Source: an uncultured Porphyromonadaceae bacterium
GTDB lineage: Bacteria > Bacteroidota > Bacteroidia > Bacteroidales > Muribaculaceae
Assembly (NCBI GenBank): GCA_937989585.1
Contig: CALKRW010000052.1
Coordinates: 1-64,000 of the forward strand
Reading direction: 5' to 3'
Length of the DNA: 64,000 bases
Made by a program: the position numbers and the translations under genes. Below the pieces are notes generated by a model. It searched no databases. It was given only the letters and a program-made list of their open reading frames with translations, and was not told where the DNA came from. This document shows, one piece after another, positions 1-9,036 of the stretch. Numbering within the stretch: the first letter of the stretch is position 1; each line of letters starts with the position of its first letter.

Positions 1-34
1 TCCCATCCGGGACGCGGCCCGCTTCCTCTTTATT
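1..34 (+). terminator. Right half of a GC-rich hairpin terminator cut by the window edge
   Basis: The window opens with TCCC-ATCC-GGGA followed by a GC-rich arm (CGCGGCCCGC) and then a T-rich run (TTCCTCTTTATT). The arm can pair with sequence that would lie just left of base 1, so this looks like the 3' half of an intrinsic terminator for a rightward gene outside the window. Only the inner four base pairs are visible, so this is an inference. Confidence 0.35.
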
Positions 35-66
35 CGCTCGTTGTTACCACTGAACTACGTTGTGGG
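30..66 (-). other. tRNA D-arm-like fragment
   Basis: On the minus strand bases 58-45 read GTAGTTCAGTGGTA, which matches the D-arm of many bacterial tRNAs and is preceded by a seven-base acceptor-like stretch. No anticodon arm or TTCGA T-arm follows; the sequence instead runs into the GC-rich hairpin at the left edge. It may be the remnant 5' half of a tRNA or a chance match. Confidence 0.2.
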
Positions 67-81
67 TCAGAGTGTTTATTT

Positions 82-110
82 TTTGATATCCACGTTTTCT
101 CTTGGCTTTG
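82..110 (+). promoter_or_regulatory. Possible promoter of the MATE gene
   Basis: TTTG at 82-85 and TGGCTTTG at 103-110 resemble the Bacteroidetes -33 (TTTG) and -7 (TAnnTTTG) boxes with one mismatch and a 17-base spacer, slightly short. It lies 16 bases before the ATG at 127. Confidence 0.3.
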
Positions 111-126
111 CATTGATTGTTTGTTT

Positions 127-1488
127 ATGAGTACGAAACAGGTCGACATGCTGCATGGACCGCTGGCGGGCAAGATTCTTATGTTCGCGCTGCCGCTTAT
201 AGCCAGTGGTATTCTTCAGCAGTCGTTCAATGCTGTTGATGTTGCGATCATAGGTCGTTATTCGTCCAGCAATGCTATTGCTGCTGTGGGCAGTAATGGT
301 CCTATAATCAGTATACTTGTAAATTTGTTTTTAGGCATTGCGGTTGGTGCGAATGTCGTCATTGCCAATTATCTTGGTCAACGAAACAGCCAGGGTGTGC
401 GCAGGTCTGTGTCTACAGTGATGATTGTCGCGCTCGCTTCAGGCCTGATACTCCTGTTGTGTGGTGTTATGCTTGCTCGTCCAATCCTTGAGGCAATGAG
501 CGCACCACCCGAGGTTATCGACCTGGCCGCGGATTATCTGAGGATATATTTCTGCGGAATGCCGTTCATGATGATTTACAACTTCGGCTCAGCCATAATG
601 CGGAGTATCGGTGACACCAGGCGTCCTTTCTATACGCTGATTGCCGCTACATTTGTGAATCTCTTTCTAGACTGGCTCTTTACGGGAGTCATGGGTATGG
701 GGGTTAAAGGCGTGGCCTGGGCTACTGTTATCGCGAACGGTGTAAACGCCGGACTCATGGTATGGCTTCTCACCAAGGAGCCTGATCCGGTGACGCTTTG
801 CCTTAACCGCTGGAAGATGTCGGGCCATGACTTCAAGAAAATGCTTCAGATCGGTATTCCTGCCGGACTTCAGGGCATGGTTTTTTCCATATCTAACATT
901 TTCATACAGTCGTCAATAAACTCTTACGGCCCCGATGCGATAGCCGGCTCTGCCGCTGCGCTTACTTTCGAGGCTTACTGCTACTTTATCGTTGCGGCTT
1001 TCGCGCAGGCTGCCATTGCCTTCGTCGGCCAGAACTATGGTGCCGGCGAGTTCGCCCGATGCAAGAGGGTGTGGGGAATATGCATGATGTTTGCGGTCGT
1101 GATATGTGGATGCGCCAACATGCTGATATGGTATTTCGGCAGCGAATGTCTGAGCCTGATAACTACCGACCCGGCAGTAGTACATTATGCCGAGGAACGT
1201 TTCCGCATGGTGCTCATCTTCCAGTGTGTCGCCGCCTCGTACGAGGTCTCGGGCAGTTACATGCGCGGTCTCGGCTACTCGATGACACCTATGCTTCTGA
1301 CCATTTTCGGTACATGTGTCCTCCGTCTTGGGTGGGTCTACATTTACCGCGACTTGAGCGACACGTTCTCCGCTCTGCTTTTCATCTATCCTGTCTCGTG
1401 GGCACTGACAGGAGTGGCTGTTGTCACGGCTGCCTTCATAGTACAGAAACGCGCATACAGCACCAGAAGGGATCCTGTCACGGCTTAG
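127..1488 (+). CDS. MATE family multidrug/metabolite efflux transporter
   Basis: A 453-residue polytopic inner-membrane protein of the multi-antimicrobial extrusion (MATE) family, which exports cationic drugs or metabolites in exchange for Na+ or H+. The N-terminal block (LPLIASGILQQSFNAVD) and the repeated pattern of about twelve hydrophobic segments with the second half starting near residue 235 (IGIPAGLQGMVFSISN) are typical of the DinF/NorM-like branch common in Bacteroidales. Length is normal. I chose the ATG at 127 over the in-frame TTG at 121 because it gives the usual MSTK...GPL start. The gene converges with the hydrolase gene, and the two 3' ends overlap by 11 bases. Substrate cannot be told from sequence. 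Confidence 0.9.
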   Translation: MSTKQVDMLHGPLAGKILMFALPLIASGILQQSFNAVDVAIIGRYSSSNAIAAVGSNGPIISILVNLFLGIAVGANVVIANYLGQRNSQGVRRSVSTVMIVALASGLILLLCGVMLARPILEAMSAPPEVIDLAADYLRIYFCGMPFMMIYNFGSAIMRSIGDTRRPFYTLIAATFVNLFLDWLFTGVMGMGVKGVAWATVIANGVNAGLMVWLLTKEPDPVTLCLNRWKMSGHDFKKMLQIGIPAGLQGMVFSISNIFIQSSINSYGPDAIAGSAAALTFEAYCYFIVAAFAQAAIAFVGQNYGAGEFARCKRVWGICMMFAVVICGCANMLIWYFGSECLSLITTDPAVVHYAEERFRMVLIFQCVAASYEVSGSYMRGLGYSMTPMLLTIFGTCVLRLGWVYIYRDLSDTFSALLFIYPVSWALTGVAVVTAAFIVQKRAYSTRRDPVTA

Positions 1489-2935
1489 CCTGTTCCCTTA
1501 TGAAGGAGACAATCGCCTCGAGGACTTCGGGCGATATGGTCTCGCTTATCGCTCCGTACTCGTCAAGGTCGCCTGTGACGGAGTGCTGCATGAGATGATT
1601 CAGCCGTGGCATGAGCAACGTCCGCGCTCCCGGAACCTCTTTCTTTATCAACGAAAGATTGTCAGGATGCACCTGTGTGTCGTTGTCGCCGTTGACGGCG
1701 AGCAGTGGACATTTTATATTCCTGAGGAATTCGCCCGGATTCAATGCGACAAACGTGTCGAACCAGGGGGTGCGTGAGTTTACGGCCTGCTTCATCGGGG
1801 CAATAAGCGGCGAGGACGCATCCACACCCGACGCGGCGACAATTGCGTCGATGTCGATGGGCGATGAGACCCCGGCTTTGTTCTGGCTTGCGATGGTGTC
1901 GAAAACCGCTTCCAGTAGATTCAGGAACTTAAGTCTGTCAGTCTCGCTCACACCGGCATGTGCAAGCGAGCGTTCGTTCTGCCTCATCATTGTCTTCTTG
2001 CCTGATTCGGCCATTCCGGCCAGGGAAATTATGAAATCGGGCGAGCCTTCCGCACCGAGCATTAAGGCCACTGTGCCGCCCTCGGAATGTCCAAGTACAC
2101 CTGTCTTGCCGATTGATGGCAAGGTACGCAGGAAGTCGATCGCGCTACGTGCGTCATCCCTGAATGTAAAGGTCGTGGCGCTTGCGAAGTCGCCCGACGA
2201 CTTTGCCGTTCCGCGGTCATCGTAACGCAACGAGGCAATGCCGTTGCGGGCAAGATAATCGGCTATCACGGCAAAGGGCCTGTGGTCGAAGAGTTCCTCG
2301 TCCCTGTTCTGCGGGCCGCTGCCTGTTACCATTACAATGGCCGGGACCTTGTCACCATCGTGTTTGGCGGGCATGGTGAGCGTGGCGCTCAGTCTTGCGC
2401 CGTCTGGAGCAGTGAACGTGGTGTCAACGGCAGTGTAGGGGAAGGGCGGACGCGGTGTCTGCGGTCTGCGTTCCTCAAGCGGAATGTTGTCAGGGGTGAG
2501 GCTCAGCGGGAATGAATATCCATTCTGACTTAATGTGCCACTGATAAGAGCCGGTGAAATCCGGCCCGAGAACGATGCGCCTATCATATCGATGCTCACG
2601 ACAATGGAGTCGCCCGAACAGTATGTTATTGTTGAGGGAATACCCTTGGCATTCTGCATCGGAGAGTCGAGGGTGCATTTTACGGCACCCCCGTCGGTCT
2701 TCGAGAAATTGAAGACCAGGGGAATTTTCGCCGAACCCGCCGCAAGATCTCCGCGCCACGGGCCGAGCAGTGTACTGTCATTCGCCAGTTCCAGAAAATC
2801 GGAATACTGTTGTACGACAGCGTTTAGCACCTTGCCCGGAATCCCCTCCGAGGCAGAGGCAGATTGCGGAAACATCATTGCGAGTGCCGACAGCACCGCT
2901 GTAGCCAACAGGAAATTATATCTTTTCGTTTTCAT
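1478..2935 (-). CDS. Exported alpha/beta hydrolase with N-terminal accessory domain
   Basis: A 485-residue protein with a signal peptide (hydrophobic stretch about residues 8-28, SASA cleavage region), so it acts in the periplasm or at the surface. Residues about 30-165 form a beta-rich domain often found before this hydrolase type in Bacteroidetes. Residues about 185-480 are an alpha/beta hydrolase with nucleophile elbow GHSEGG, acid in NGDNDTQV and His in LNHLMQ, so the Ser-Asp-His triad is complete. Related proteins are annotated as esterases or acyl-peptide-hydrolase-like; the substrate is unknown. It appears to be a single-gene unit, since the next leftward-transcribed gene upstream begins at 4763 and is a separate GH13 protein 115 bases away. 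Confidence is high for fold, low for substrate. Confidence 0.87.
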   Translation of the reverse strand: MKTKRYNFLLATAVLSALAMMFPQSASASEGIPGKVLNAVVQQYSDFLELANDSTLLGPWRGDLAAGSAKIPLVFNFSKTDGGAVKCTLDSPMQNAKGIPSTITYCSGDSIVVSIDMIGASFSGRISPALISGTLSQNGYSFPLSLTPDNIPLEERRPQTPRPPFPYTAVDTTFTAPDGARLSATLTMPAKHDGDKVPAIVMVTGSGPQNRDEELFDHRPFAVIADYLARNGIASLRYDDRGTAKSSGDFASATTFTFRDDARSAIDFLRTLPSIGKTGVLGHSEGGTVALMLGAEGSPDFIISLAGMAESGKKTMMRQNERSLAHAGVSETDRLKFLNLLEAVFDTIASQNKAGVSSPIDIDAIVAASGVDASSPLIAPMKQAVNSRTPWFDTFVALNPGEFLRNIKCPLLAVNGDNDTQVHPDNLSLIKKEVPGARTLLMPRLNHLMQHSVTGDLDEYGAISETISPEVLEAIVSFIREQAKP

Positions 2936-3050
2936 CGCGACACGGAATATAATGCATTGTTCTATGTTCAGTCACCCTCACTTATCAAAAAGCGAAAAGC
3001 GCTACACAAAGTTGGCAATTATTTTCCGAATAATATCAGTAAGCGACAAA

Positions 3051-4763
3051 TTATTTGTGTCCGCGAGCGCGGACTATGACGGATACATGGTTGAGGAGGC
3101 GGGGGAAGGTGACGTGGCCGTTGCGGACGGTGGCGGTCTCGCCGGTGTAGAGGTCGCGGACTGTCTCGCCGTCGGCGAATGTGCCGTAGACGTTGATTGA
3201 CGGGCTGTCTTCGGGACGGAGGCGTATCAGCACCTTGTGGCTGTCATCGTAGCGTAGCACGGTGTGCACGTCGAAAGTCTTCTGGCGACCTGTGGCGATG
3301 ACGGGATTGGACTTACGGATGGTGCCGAGCCGGCGGAAGTGGGTAAGGGTATTCTCGTCCATCTCGTCCCAGTTCATGTCGGAGCGGAACGCCTGGTTGC
3401 TGTCGACGTTGTAGCGGGCGTCGCTGAGACCGCGTCCGCTTTCGTCACCGTAGAATATCTGGGCGATGCCGGGTGCCAGCAGCAGGGTTGTGGCGCAGTC
3501 AATCATATTGTCGGCAGGCGCGTCACGGTGGTATGAGTTGTTGAGGTAACTGAACGGTTGCCAGTTGTCATGCGCTGCAAGTGAGTCGGCGTAATTCTGC
3601 CAAACATGCGCAATGGCGTCGAGGTCGCCTGATTTGGGAAAATAGAAGTTGACCATGCTCGAGAATCCGGCGTCGGCATAAGACGGCTTGTAATCTATCG
3701 AGGCACCGTCGAAATCGCCGGTCATGTAGAAGCGGTCACTCCAACAGGCGGCGTGATCGCCGGGATGATTCTTGCGCCAGGTCGCGAGCGCACGGTCGCA
3801 GGCCTCGCTGAGTTCCTTCCACCGGCGCAGGCTGACATTCTCGACGATGTCGCAGCGGAAGCCGTCGATGCCGAACTCTTCGACCCATGAGGTGATCCAG
3901 CCGATTACATGCTCGGCAGGCGGCAATTTGATGTCTTTCCTAAGCCGGCGTGCGGCGGGGTTTACCCACGGGTCGTTTTTTTTGCCCTCGCCCCGCCATT
4001 TCCTCAGCAGGAAGCCTGGAATCGAAACCGGAGTGTCGCTCTCGTCCTTGAAGTCGGGCATGCCGTAGAGCGTGGCTTCGAGAGGATTGCTCTCGTCCCA
4101 ATTCTCGTCGGGCATCCTGACCCATCCGCGGTCGTACCAGCCCTTCCAGTCAAGGCGCGTTGCGAAGAAATCGTCATAACTCCAGTCGCGGCGGTGTTCG
4201 GCGGCCTGCCGCTCGGTCAGGCCGGTGTCGGCGAAGCCGTACTGCACGGCATCGAGCAATGTGGGATAGCCGGGGTCGTTGAGGTTGGCGCCGAGCATGA
4301 CACGGATGCCCTGCGAGTGGAGCGTGTCGACGAGTTCGCGGAATTCGTCGACGGTTCCGTAATTCTTGTCAATCTGGGTGTAGTCGAGGGGATAGTAGCC
4401 GTGATAGCCGTAGTGGGGAAAGTCGTTTATCGGGCCGGAGCCTGACATCCATCCGTGAATCTGCTCATAGACGTCGGTCATCCATACGACATCGACGCCG
4501 AGGTCGGAGAAATAGCCCTCGCGGGCTTTCTGCAGCATGCCCTTGAAGTCGCCGCCGTGGAATGTGGCGGCATTCAGCCTTTCGCTTCCGTAGTCGACAA
4601 TTCGGCCATAGTTGATGTTGTTGGTCGAGTCGCCGTTGCAGAAACGGTCGGTGATGACAAAATAGACTGTCGCGCCGTCCCAGTCAAAATCGGGCTGCCC
4701 GTATGCGGATAGAGAGGACAGTGTGCATAAAAGTGAGGCACAGCAAAATGTTGAAATTTTCAT
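3051..4763 (-). CDS. MalS-like GH13 alpha-amylase homologue with substituted catalytic residues
   Basis: A 570-residue exported GH13 protein with a signal peptide ending near AYG. Several blocks match periplasmic alpha-amylase MalS as I remember it: VYFVITDRFCNGD, TFHGGDFKG, EQIHGWMSG, FPHYGYHGYYPLD, GIDGFRCD and PGIAQIFYGDES. The active site differs. Region I reads GANLNDPGY near residue 158 instead of the D..NH form; the nucleophile Asp in GFRCD near 303 is kept; the general-acid Glu of TGE is Asp (TGDFDG, near 350); and the SHD of region IV is NSY (near 409). The fold is therefore a confident call, but ordinary amylase activity is doubtful. It may bind glycans or have changed chemistry. 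It stands alone between two other leftward genes, with a short AT-rich gap on each side. Confidence 0.82.
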   Translation of the reverse strand: MKISTFCCASLLCTLSSLSAYGQPDFDWDGATVYFVITDRFCNGDSTNNINYGRIVDYGSERLNAATFHGGDFKGMLQKAREGYFSDLGVDVVWMTDVYEQIHGWMSGSGPINDFPHYGYHGYYPLDYTQIDKNYGTVDEFRELVDTLHSQGIRVMLGANLNDPGYPTLLDAVQYGFADTGLTERQAAEHRRDWSYDDFFATRLDWKGWYDRGWVRMPDENWDESNPLEATLYGMPDFKDESDTPVSIPGFLLRKWRGEGKKNDPWVNPAARRLRKDIKLPPAEHVIGWITSWVEEFGIDGFRCDIVENVSLRRWKELSEACDRALATWRKNHPGDHAACWSDRFYMTGDFDGASIDYKPSYADAGFSSMVNFYFPKSGDLDAIAHVWQNYADSLAAHDNWQPFSYLNNSYHRDAPADNMIDCATTLLLAPGIAQIFYGDESGRGLSDARYNVDSNQAFRSDMNWDEMDENTLTHFRRLGTIRKSNPVIATGRQKTFDVHTVLRYDDSHKVLIRLRPEDSPSINVYGTFADGETVRDLYTGETATVRNGHVTFPRLLNHVSVIVRARGHK

Positions 4764-4827
4764 CGCATTAAATTTTCGGCAAAATTAACACGTATGACAA
4801 ATTCCCGCAATACTGAAAAATAACCAC

Positions 4828-5601
4828 CTACAGCAGTTTCATTAGGGTGGCGGCAGTGATGGCCTCGATGCTGTTGCCGACGCTGAGTTTCTCGATGATG
4901 TTCTGGCGGTGACGGTTGACGGTGTGGACGCTTATCTGCATTAGCGCGGCGATCTGCTTGCTCGATTTCCCGTCGCGAATCAGTAGAAGAATCTCCTTTT
5001 CCCGTCGTGTCAGGATGCGGTTGCGCCTGTTGTCGAACGTCAGCCTGCTTATCTCGCCGTCACCGGAGTTCATAATTGTTGCATTGATGTCACCATCGTC
5101 ACCCGGAAGGGGGGAAAGGTGATAGAGACAAAGGATTAGCCACATCTTTCCCTCGGGCGAAAGTTCTATTACCTGTGTGCTGTTGTCAATAAATCTGTAT
5201 GCTCCGTTGCGGTCCTTCATCCTTAAGCGGCTCGTGGCCTTAAATGACTTCTTATCTTCGGGCTGGAGGATATCAACTTTCTTGAAGAACTCGTATTCGA
5301 GCATGCGTTTGTCGGCAAGATCCTCGGGGTGGAGTCTCATGTAGATGACATCCTCGTCGCTGGAGTCGTATTCCTGCGTACGGCCGGACTGTGAGGCAAA
5401 GCCCATGAGGAGACCCAGACGGCCGGTAAATACATAACAGCGGTCGCACGACGCGTCGGTGATAACGGCACACCCTCCGGTTATTGCCACAAGATTCTCG
5501 GCCTGCAGTTTTGCCTGCTCCAGAAGCATGGGGTCAAGCCAGGCTGATTCGAGATTCTGTGCAGCATAGATGCTGTCGAGTTCCTTGCGAAGAATGTCCA
5601 T
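4828..5601 (-). CDS. LuxR-family transcriptional regulator with PAS-like sensor region
   Basis: A 257-residue regulator. The C-terminal 60 residues are a LuxR/GerE helix-turn-helix (LTRREKEILLLIRDGKSS, then AALMQISVHTVNRHRQNI). The N-terminal 180 residues look like a PAS-type ligand or signal domain (RLRMKDRNGAYRFIDN is PAC-like). There is no phosphoacceptor receiver domain. It is the last gene of the S41 protease-mfd-regulator series, 12 bases after the mfd stop, so it is probably co-transcribed. Its target genes cannot be inferred. Confidence 0.82.
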   Translation of the reverse strand: MDILRKELDSIYAAQNLESAWLDPMLLEQAKLQAENLVAITGGCAVITDASCDRCYVFTGRLGLLMGFASQSGRTQEYDSSDEDVIYMRLHPEDLADKRMLEYEFFKKVDILQPEDKKSFKATSRLRMKDRNGAYRFIDNSTQVIELSPEGKMWLILCLYHLSPLPGDDGDINATIMNSGDGEISRLTFDNRRNRILTRREKEILLLIRDGKSSKQIAALMQISVHTVNRHRQNIIEKLSVGNSIEAITAATLMKLL

Positions 5602-5613
5602 GAAGAGGTGCGT

Positions 5614-8600
5614 TTATGCCGAGGGAAGTGAAATGATGGTGCGTAGTATGTCGAGGGCTGTGCGGACATCGGACACCTGCGAAATGATGAATGAGCGTCG
5701 CGAGGTGTTCTCGCGGATCGATACACGCCTGGGATTCATCTGCAGGTAGGTAAGAATGCGTCCGAATGCCTTCGACTGGTAGTAGGCCTTGTTTTCCTGA
5801 CCGACAAAGTAGAGATACATTCTTCCGTCCTTGAGAAGCACGCGCTCGATGCCGAGACGTCTCGCGATGCGGCGCAGCCGTGGCACGAGCAGAAGGTGCG
5901 ACGCGACTTCGGGCAGGGGACCGAAACGGTCGACGAGCTGCGCCTCGAAAGCGTCGAGGTCGGCATCGCGTTCCAGAGAGTCGAGTTGGCGGTAGAGGCT
6001 GATGCGCTCGCTCTGGCCGGGAACGTAGTCTGCGGGCAGAAGAAGTTCGAGATCGGTCTCGACCGTGGTGTCGGCGACGAAGTCTGTCTCGGGTGTCGTG
6101 TCCTCGGCTTTTTCGGGCACGGCTTCAGTTGTTGCGGTCTGCGAGGTGTTGTCCGGCGAGTTGAGGTCGGGGAACTCGCTTGTTCGCAGTTCGACCATGG
6201 CCTCGCGGAGAATTTTCTGATAGGTCTCGTAACCGAGGTCGGCGATGAAGCCTGACTGTTCGGCACCGAGCAGATTGCCGGCTCCGCGTATGTCGAGGTC
6301 CTGCATGGCGATATGTATGCCCGAACCGAGGTCCGAGAATGACTCGATGGCGCGCAGACGGCGGCGTGCCTCGGGGGTGAGTTGCGCGTCAGGCGGTACC
6401 ATGAGGTAACAGAACGCCTTGCGCGAGGAGCGTCCGACTCGCCCGCGCAACTGATGTAGTTCCGACAGGCCGAAGCGGTGTGCGTCGTTGATGATTATGG
6501 TGTTTACGTTCGGCATGTCGACTCCCGACTCAATGATGGTAGTCGAGAGCAGAATGTCGTAGTCGTGGTTCGCGAAGTCGACGATAGTTTTCTCGAGTTG
6601 TTCCGGGGGCATCTGACCGTGTCCGATGACAACGCGGGCATCGGGGACTAGACGCCTGACCATAGACTCGAGACGGCTGAGACCCTCGATGCGCGGGTTG
6701 ACAATGAAAATCTGTCCGTTGCGTGAGAGTTCGAACTGAATGGCCTCAAGCAGCAGTTCGTCGCTGAGTTCCGAAACCGAAGTGACGATAGGGTAGCGGT
6801 TCGGCGGGGGAGTGGTGATGGACGACAGGTCGCGGGCACCCATGAGCGAGAACTGGAGAGTGCGCGGTATGGGGGTTGCCGAAAGGGTGAGGGTGTCAAC
6901 CGAGGTCTTCATCTGGCGCAGGCGCTCCTTGACCGAGACACCGAATTTCTGCTCCTCGTCTATGACCAGAAGACCGAGGTCATGGAACCTGACAGTTTTG
7001 CCAATGAGTTTGTGCGTGCCTATGATGATGTCGATTTTGCCTGCCGCGAGGTCGGAGAGAATTTCCTTGGCCTGTTTTGGCGAACGTGCGCGCGAAAGAT
7101 ATTCGACGCGTATTGGAAAATCCTTGAGACGTTCGGAGAAAGTGCGGAAATGCTGGTATGCGAGCACTGTGGTTGGCACGAGGACGGCGGTCTGCTTGTT
7201 GTCGGCGGCTGCCTTGACGGCGGCGCGGATGGCGATTTCGGTCTTACCGAAACCGACGTCTCCGCATATCAGACGATCCATGGGCTTGGGCTGCTCCATG
7301 TCGTGCTTTACGGCCTGGGTCGCGGTTAGTTGGTCGGGTGTGTCCTCGTAGATGAACGAGGCCTCCAACTGGTGCTGTACGAACGAGTCGGGCGAGAAAG
7401 CGAAGCCGGGCTGCTCGCGGCGTGTGGCGTAAAGGCGGATTAGGTCGCGGGCAATGTCCTTGAGTTTAGTCTTCGTGCGCTCCTTCATCTTTTCCCATGC
7501 GCCGGACCCGAGTTTGGATATGCGCGGGGGCTCGCCTTCCTTGCCACGGTATTTCGATAGTTTGTGCAGGGCATGAATCGATACGAAGACAATGTCGTCG
7601 TTCTGATAGACCAGTTTGATCATCTCCTGGGTGTGGCCGTTGACATTCGTGCGAAGTAGTCCGGCGAACTTGCCGATGCCGTGGTCTATGTGCACGATGT
7701 AGTCGCCCGGCTCGATTGACGAGAGTTCCTTGAGCGACAGGGCCAGACGGCCGGAGCGGGCGCGGTCGGACGTGAGCGTGTACTTGTGGAAGCGGTCGAA
7801 GATCTGATGGTCGGTGAAGACGCAGGTCTTCGTCGGGTTGTCCACGAAGCCCTCGTGGAGGGTAATGTCTACGGATGAGAAATCGAACCTGTCGCCGCGG
7901 TCGTCGAAGATGGCGCGAAGGCGCTCTATCTGCTTTGGATTGTCGCTGAGTATGAAAATCCGGTAGCCCTCGCTGAGGAATTTCTCAAAAGACTGGCTTA
8001 TGAGGTCGAAGTTCTTGTGGTAGATTGCCTGGGGCGTGCAGTTGAAATTAATTGTTCCCTTGTCGTTCGAGGCGGAGAATACAAGCCGGCGCCGGCTTCT
8101 GAATGCTATGGCGAAAGCCTCGGCGTCGACAATCTGCGAGCGTATGTCGGCCACAGACATGCCATCCTCCCTGGCGGCAATCGCCGTTGACGAGGAAATC
8201 TCTGAAGCGGCAACTGCGCGTACACGTGCGCACACGTCCGTACTGCCACGTACCGCGATGATAGCATTGGACGGGACGAGATCGAGCAGCGAGCGTCCTC
8301 CCGAAGTGCGGCGCGCGATGTCGGCTGTGACAGAGGCGTGTTCAAGTTTTTCCTCCGACAACTGTGTCTCTACGTTGAATGTGCGGATGGTGTCTATCTC
8401 GTCGCCGAAAAAGTCTATGCGCAGGGGCAGTTCGGAATTGTATCCGAAGATATCGACGATAGAGCCGCGGATAGCGAACTGCCCGGGCTCGTATACATAG
8501 TCGGTCTGGTTGAAGCCGGTCTCCCGCAGTCGTCGTGCGAGTTCGGCGAGATCCATCTCGCTTCCGGTAACGAACGAGACTGTCGATTTGTCGAGATCCT

Positions 8601-9036
8601 CGGCCGAGGCGACACGCTCGGCCAGAGCCTCAGGCCATGTGACGACGAAGCGCGGCAGACGGTCGGCAGTTGTGATACGTGCAAGAGTCTCGGTGCGCAG
8701 GATGCGCGATGGTTCGTCGAACTGGCCGTATTTCAGTGCACGCTTGAATCCGGAGGGAAAGAAGGCCACCTCATCGTCGCCGCATATCCTGCTGAGGTCA
8801 TGGTAGAGGTAGCCTGCATCGTCGTTGTCCGCGCCGATGACAAGAATCATGTCTCCGCCATCCGGCGGCGTATCAGTCTGCAGCAGATTCAGCATCATCG
8901 CTGCCGACGAGCCGGCAAGTCCGTTGAGGGCAGGCACATCGGCATCCTCGCCTGTGCCTAGAGTCGCGACAAGGCGTTTCAGCGCACGGCGTCCGGGGGC
9001 CGCGGCAAATTGTTTGGCGAGGTCCCTGATGGTCAT
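5614..9036 (-). CDS. mfd: Transcription-repair coupling factor Mfd
   Basis: A 1140-residue ATP-dependent translocase that removes stalled RNA polymerase from DNA lesions and recruits UvrA. In order: UvrB-like N-terminal modules (about 1-350), the RNA-polymerase-interacting CarD/RID Tudor-like domain (about 440-530, with GDYIVHIDHGIGKF), superfamily 2 helicase motor with Walker A GDVGFGKTE (near 597) and DEEQ box (near 694), the HQLRGRVGR region (near 860), and the C-terminal TRCF domain. A polar, Thr/Glu-rich linker lies before the last domain (about 965-1005). Its ATG overlaps the stop of the S41 protease gene by four bases (ATGA), implying translational coupling. Length is normal for the family. 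Confidence 0.97.
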   Translation of the reverse strand: MTIRDLAKQFAAAPGRRALKRLVATLGTGEDADVPALNGLAGSSAAMMLNLLQTDTPPDGGDMILVIGADNDDAGYLYHDLSRICGDDEVAFFPSGFKRALKYGQFDEPSRILRTETLARITTADRLPRFVVTWPEALAERVASAEDLDKSTVSFVTGSEMDLAELARRLRETGFNQTDYVYEPGQFAIRGSIVDIFGYNSELPLRIDFFGDEIDTIRTFNVETQLSEEKLEHASVTADIARRTSGGRSLLDLVPSNAIIAVRGSTDVCARVRAVAASEISSSTAIAAREDGMSVADIRSQIVDAEAFAIAFRSRRRLVFSASNDKGTINFNCTPQAIYHKNFDLISQSFEKFLSEGYRIFILSDNPKQIERLRAIFDDRGDRFDFSSVDITLHEGFVDNPTKTCVFTDHQIFDRFHKYTLTSDRARSGRLALSLKELSSIEPGDYIVHIDHGIGKFAGLLRTNVNGHTQEMIKLVYQNDDIVFVSIHALHKLSKYRGKEGEPPRISKLGSGAWEKMKERTKTKLKDIARDLIRLYATRREQPGFAFSPDSFVQHQLEASFIYEDTPDQLTATQAVKHDMEQPKPMDRLICGDVGFGKTEIAIRAAVKAAADNKQTAVLVPTTVLAYQHFRTFSERLKDFPIRVEYLSRARSPKQAKEILSDLAAGKIDIIIGTHKLIGKTVRFHDLGLLVIDEEQKFGVSVKERLRQMKTSVDTLTLSATPIPRTLQFSLMGARDLSSITTPPPNRYPIVTSVSELSDELLLEAIQFELSRNGQIFIVNPRIEGLSRLESMVRRLVPDARVVIGHGQMPPEQLEKTIVDFANHDYDILLSTTIIESGVDMPNVNTIIINDAHRFGLSELHQLRGRVGRSSRKAFCYLMVPPDAQLTPEARRRLRAIESFSDLGSGIHIAMQDLDIRGAGNLLGAEQSGFIADLGYETYQKILREAMVELRTSEFPDLNSPDNTSQTATTEAVPEKAEDTTPETDFVADTTVETDLELLLPADYVPGQSERISLYRQLDSLERDADLDAFEAQLVDRFGPLPEVASHLLLVPRLRRIARRLGIERVLLKDGRMYLYFVGQENKAYYQSKAFGRILTYLQMNPRRVSIRENTSRRSFIISQVSDVRTALDILRTIISLPSA

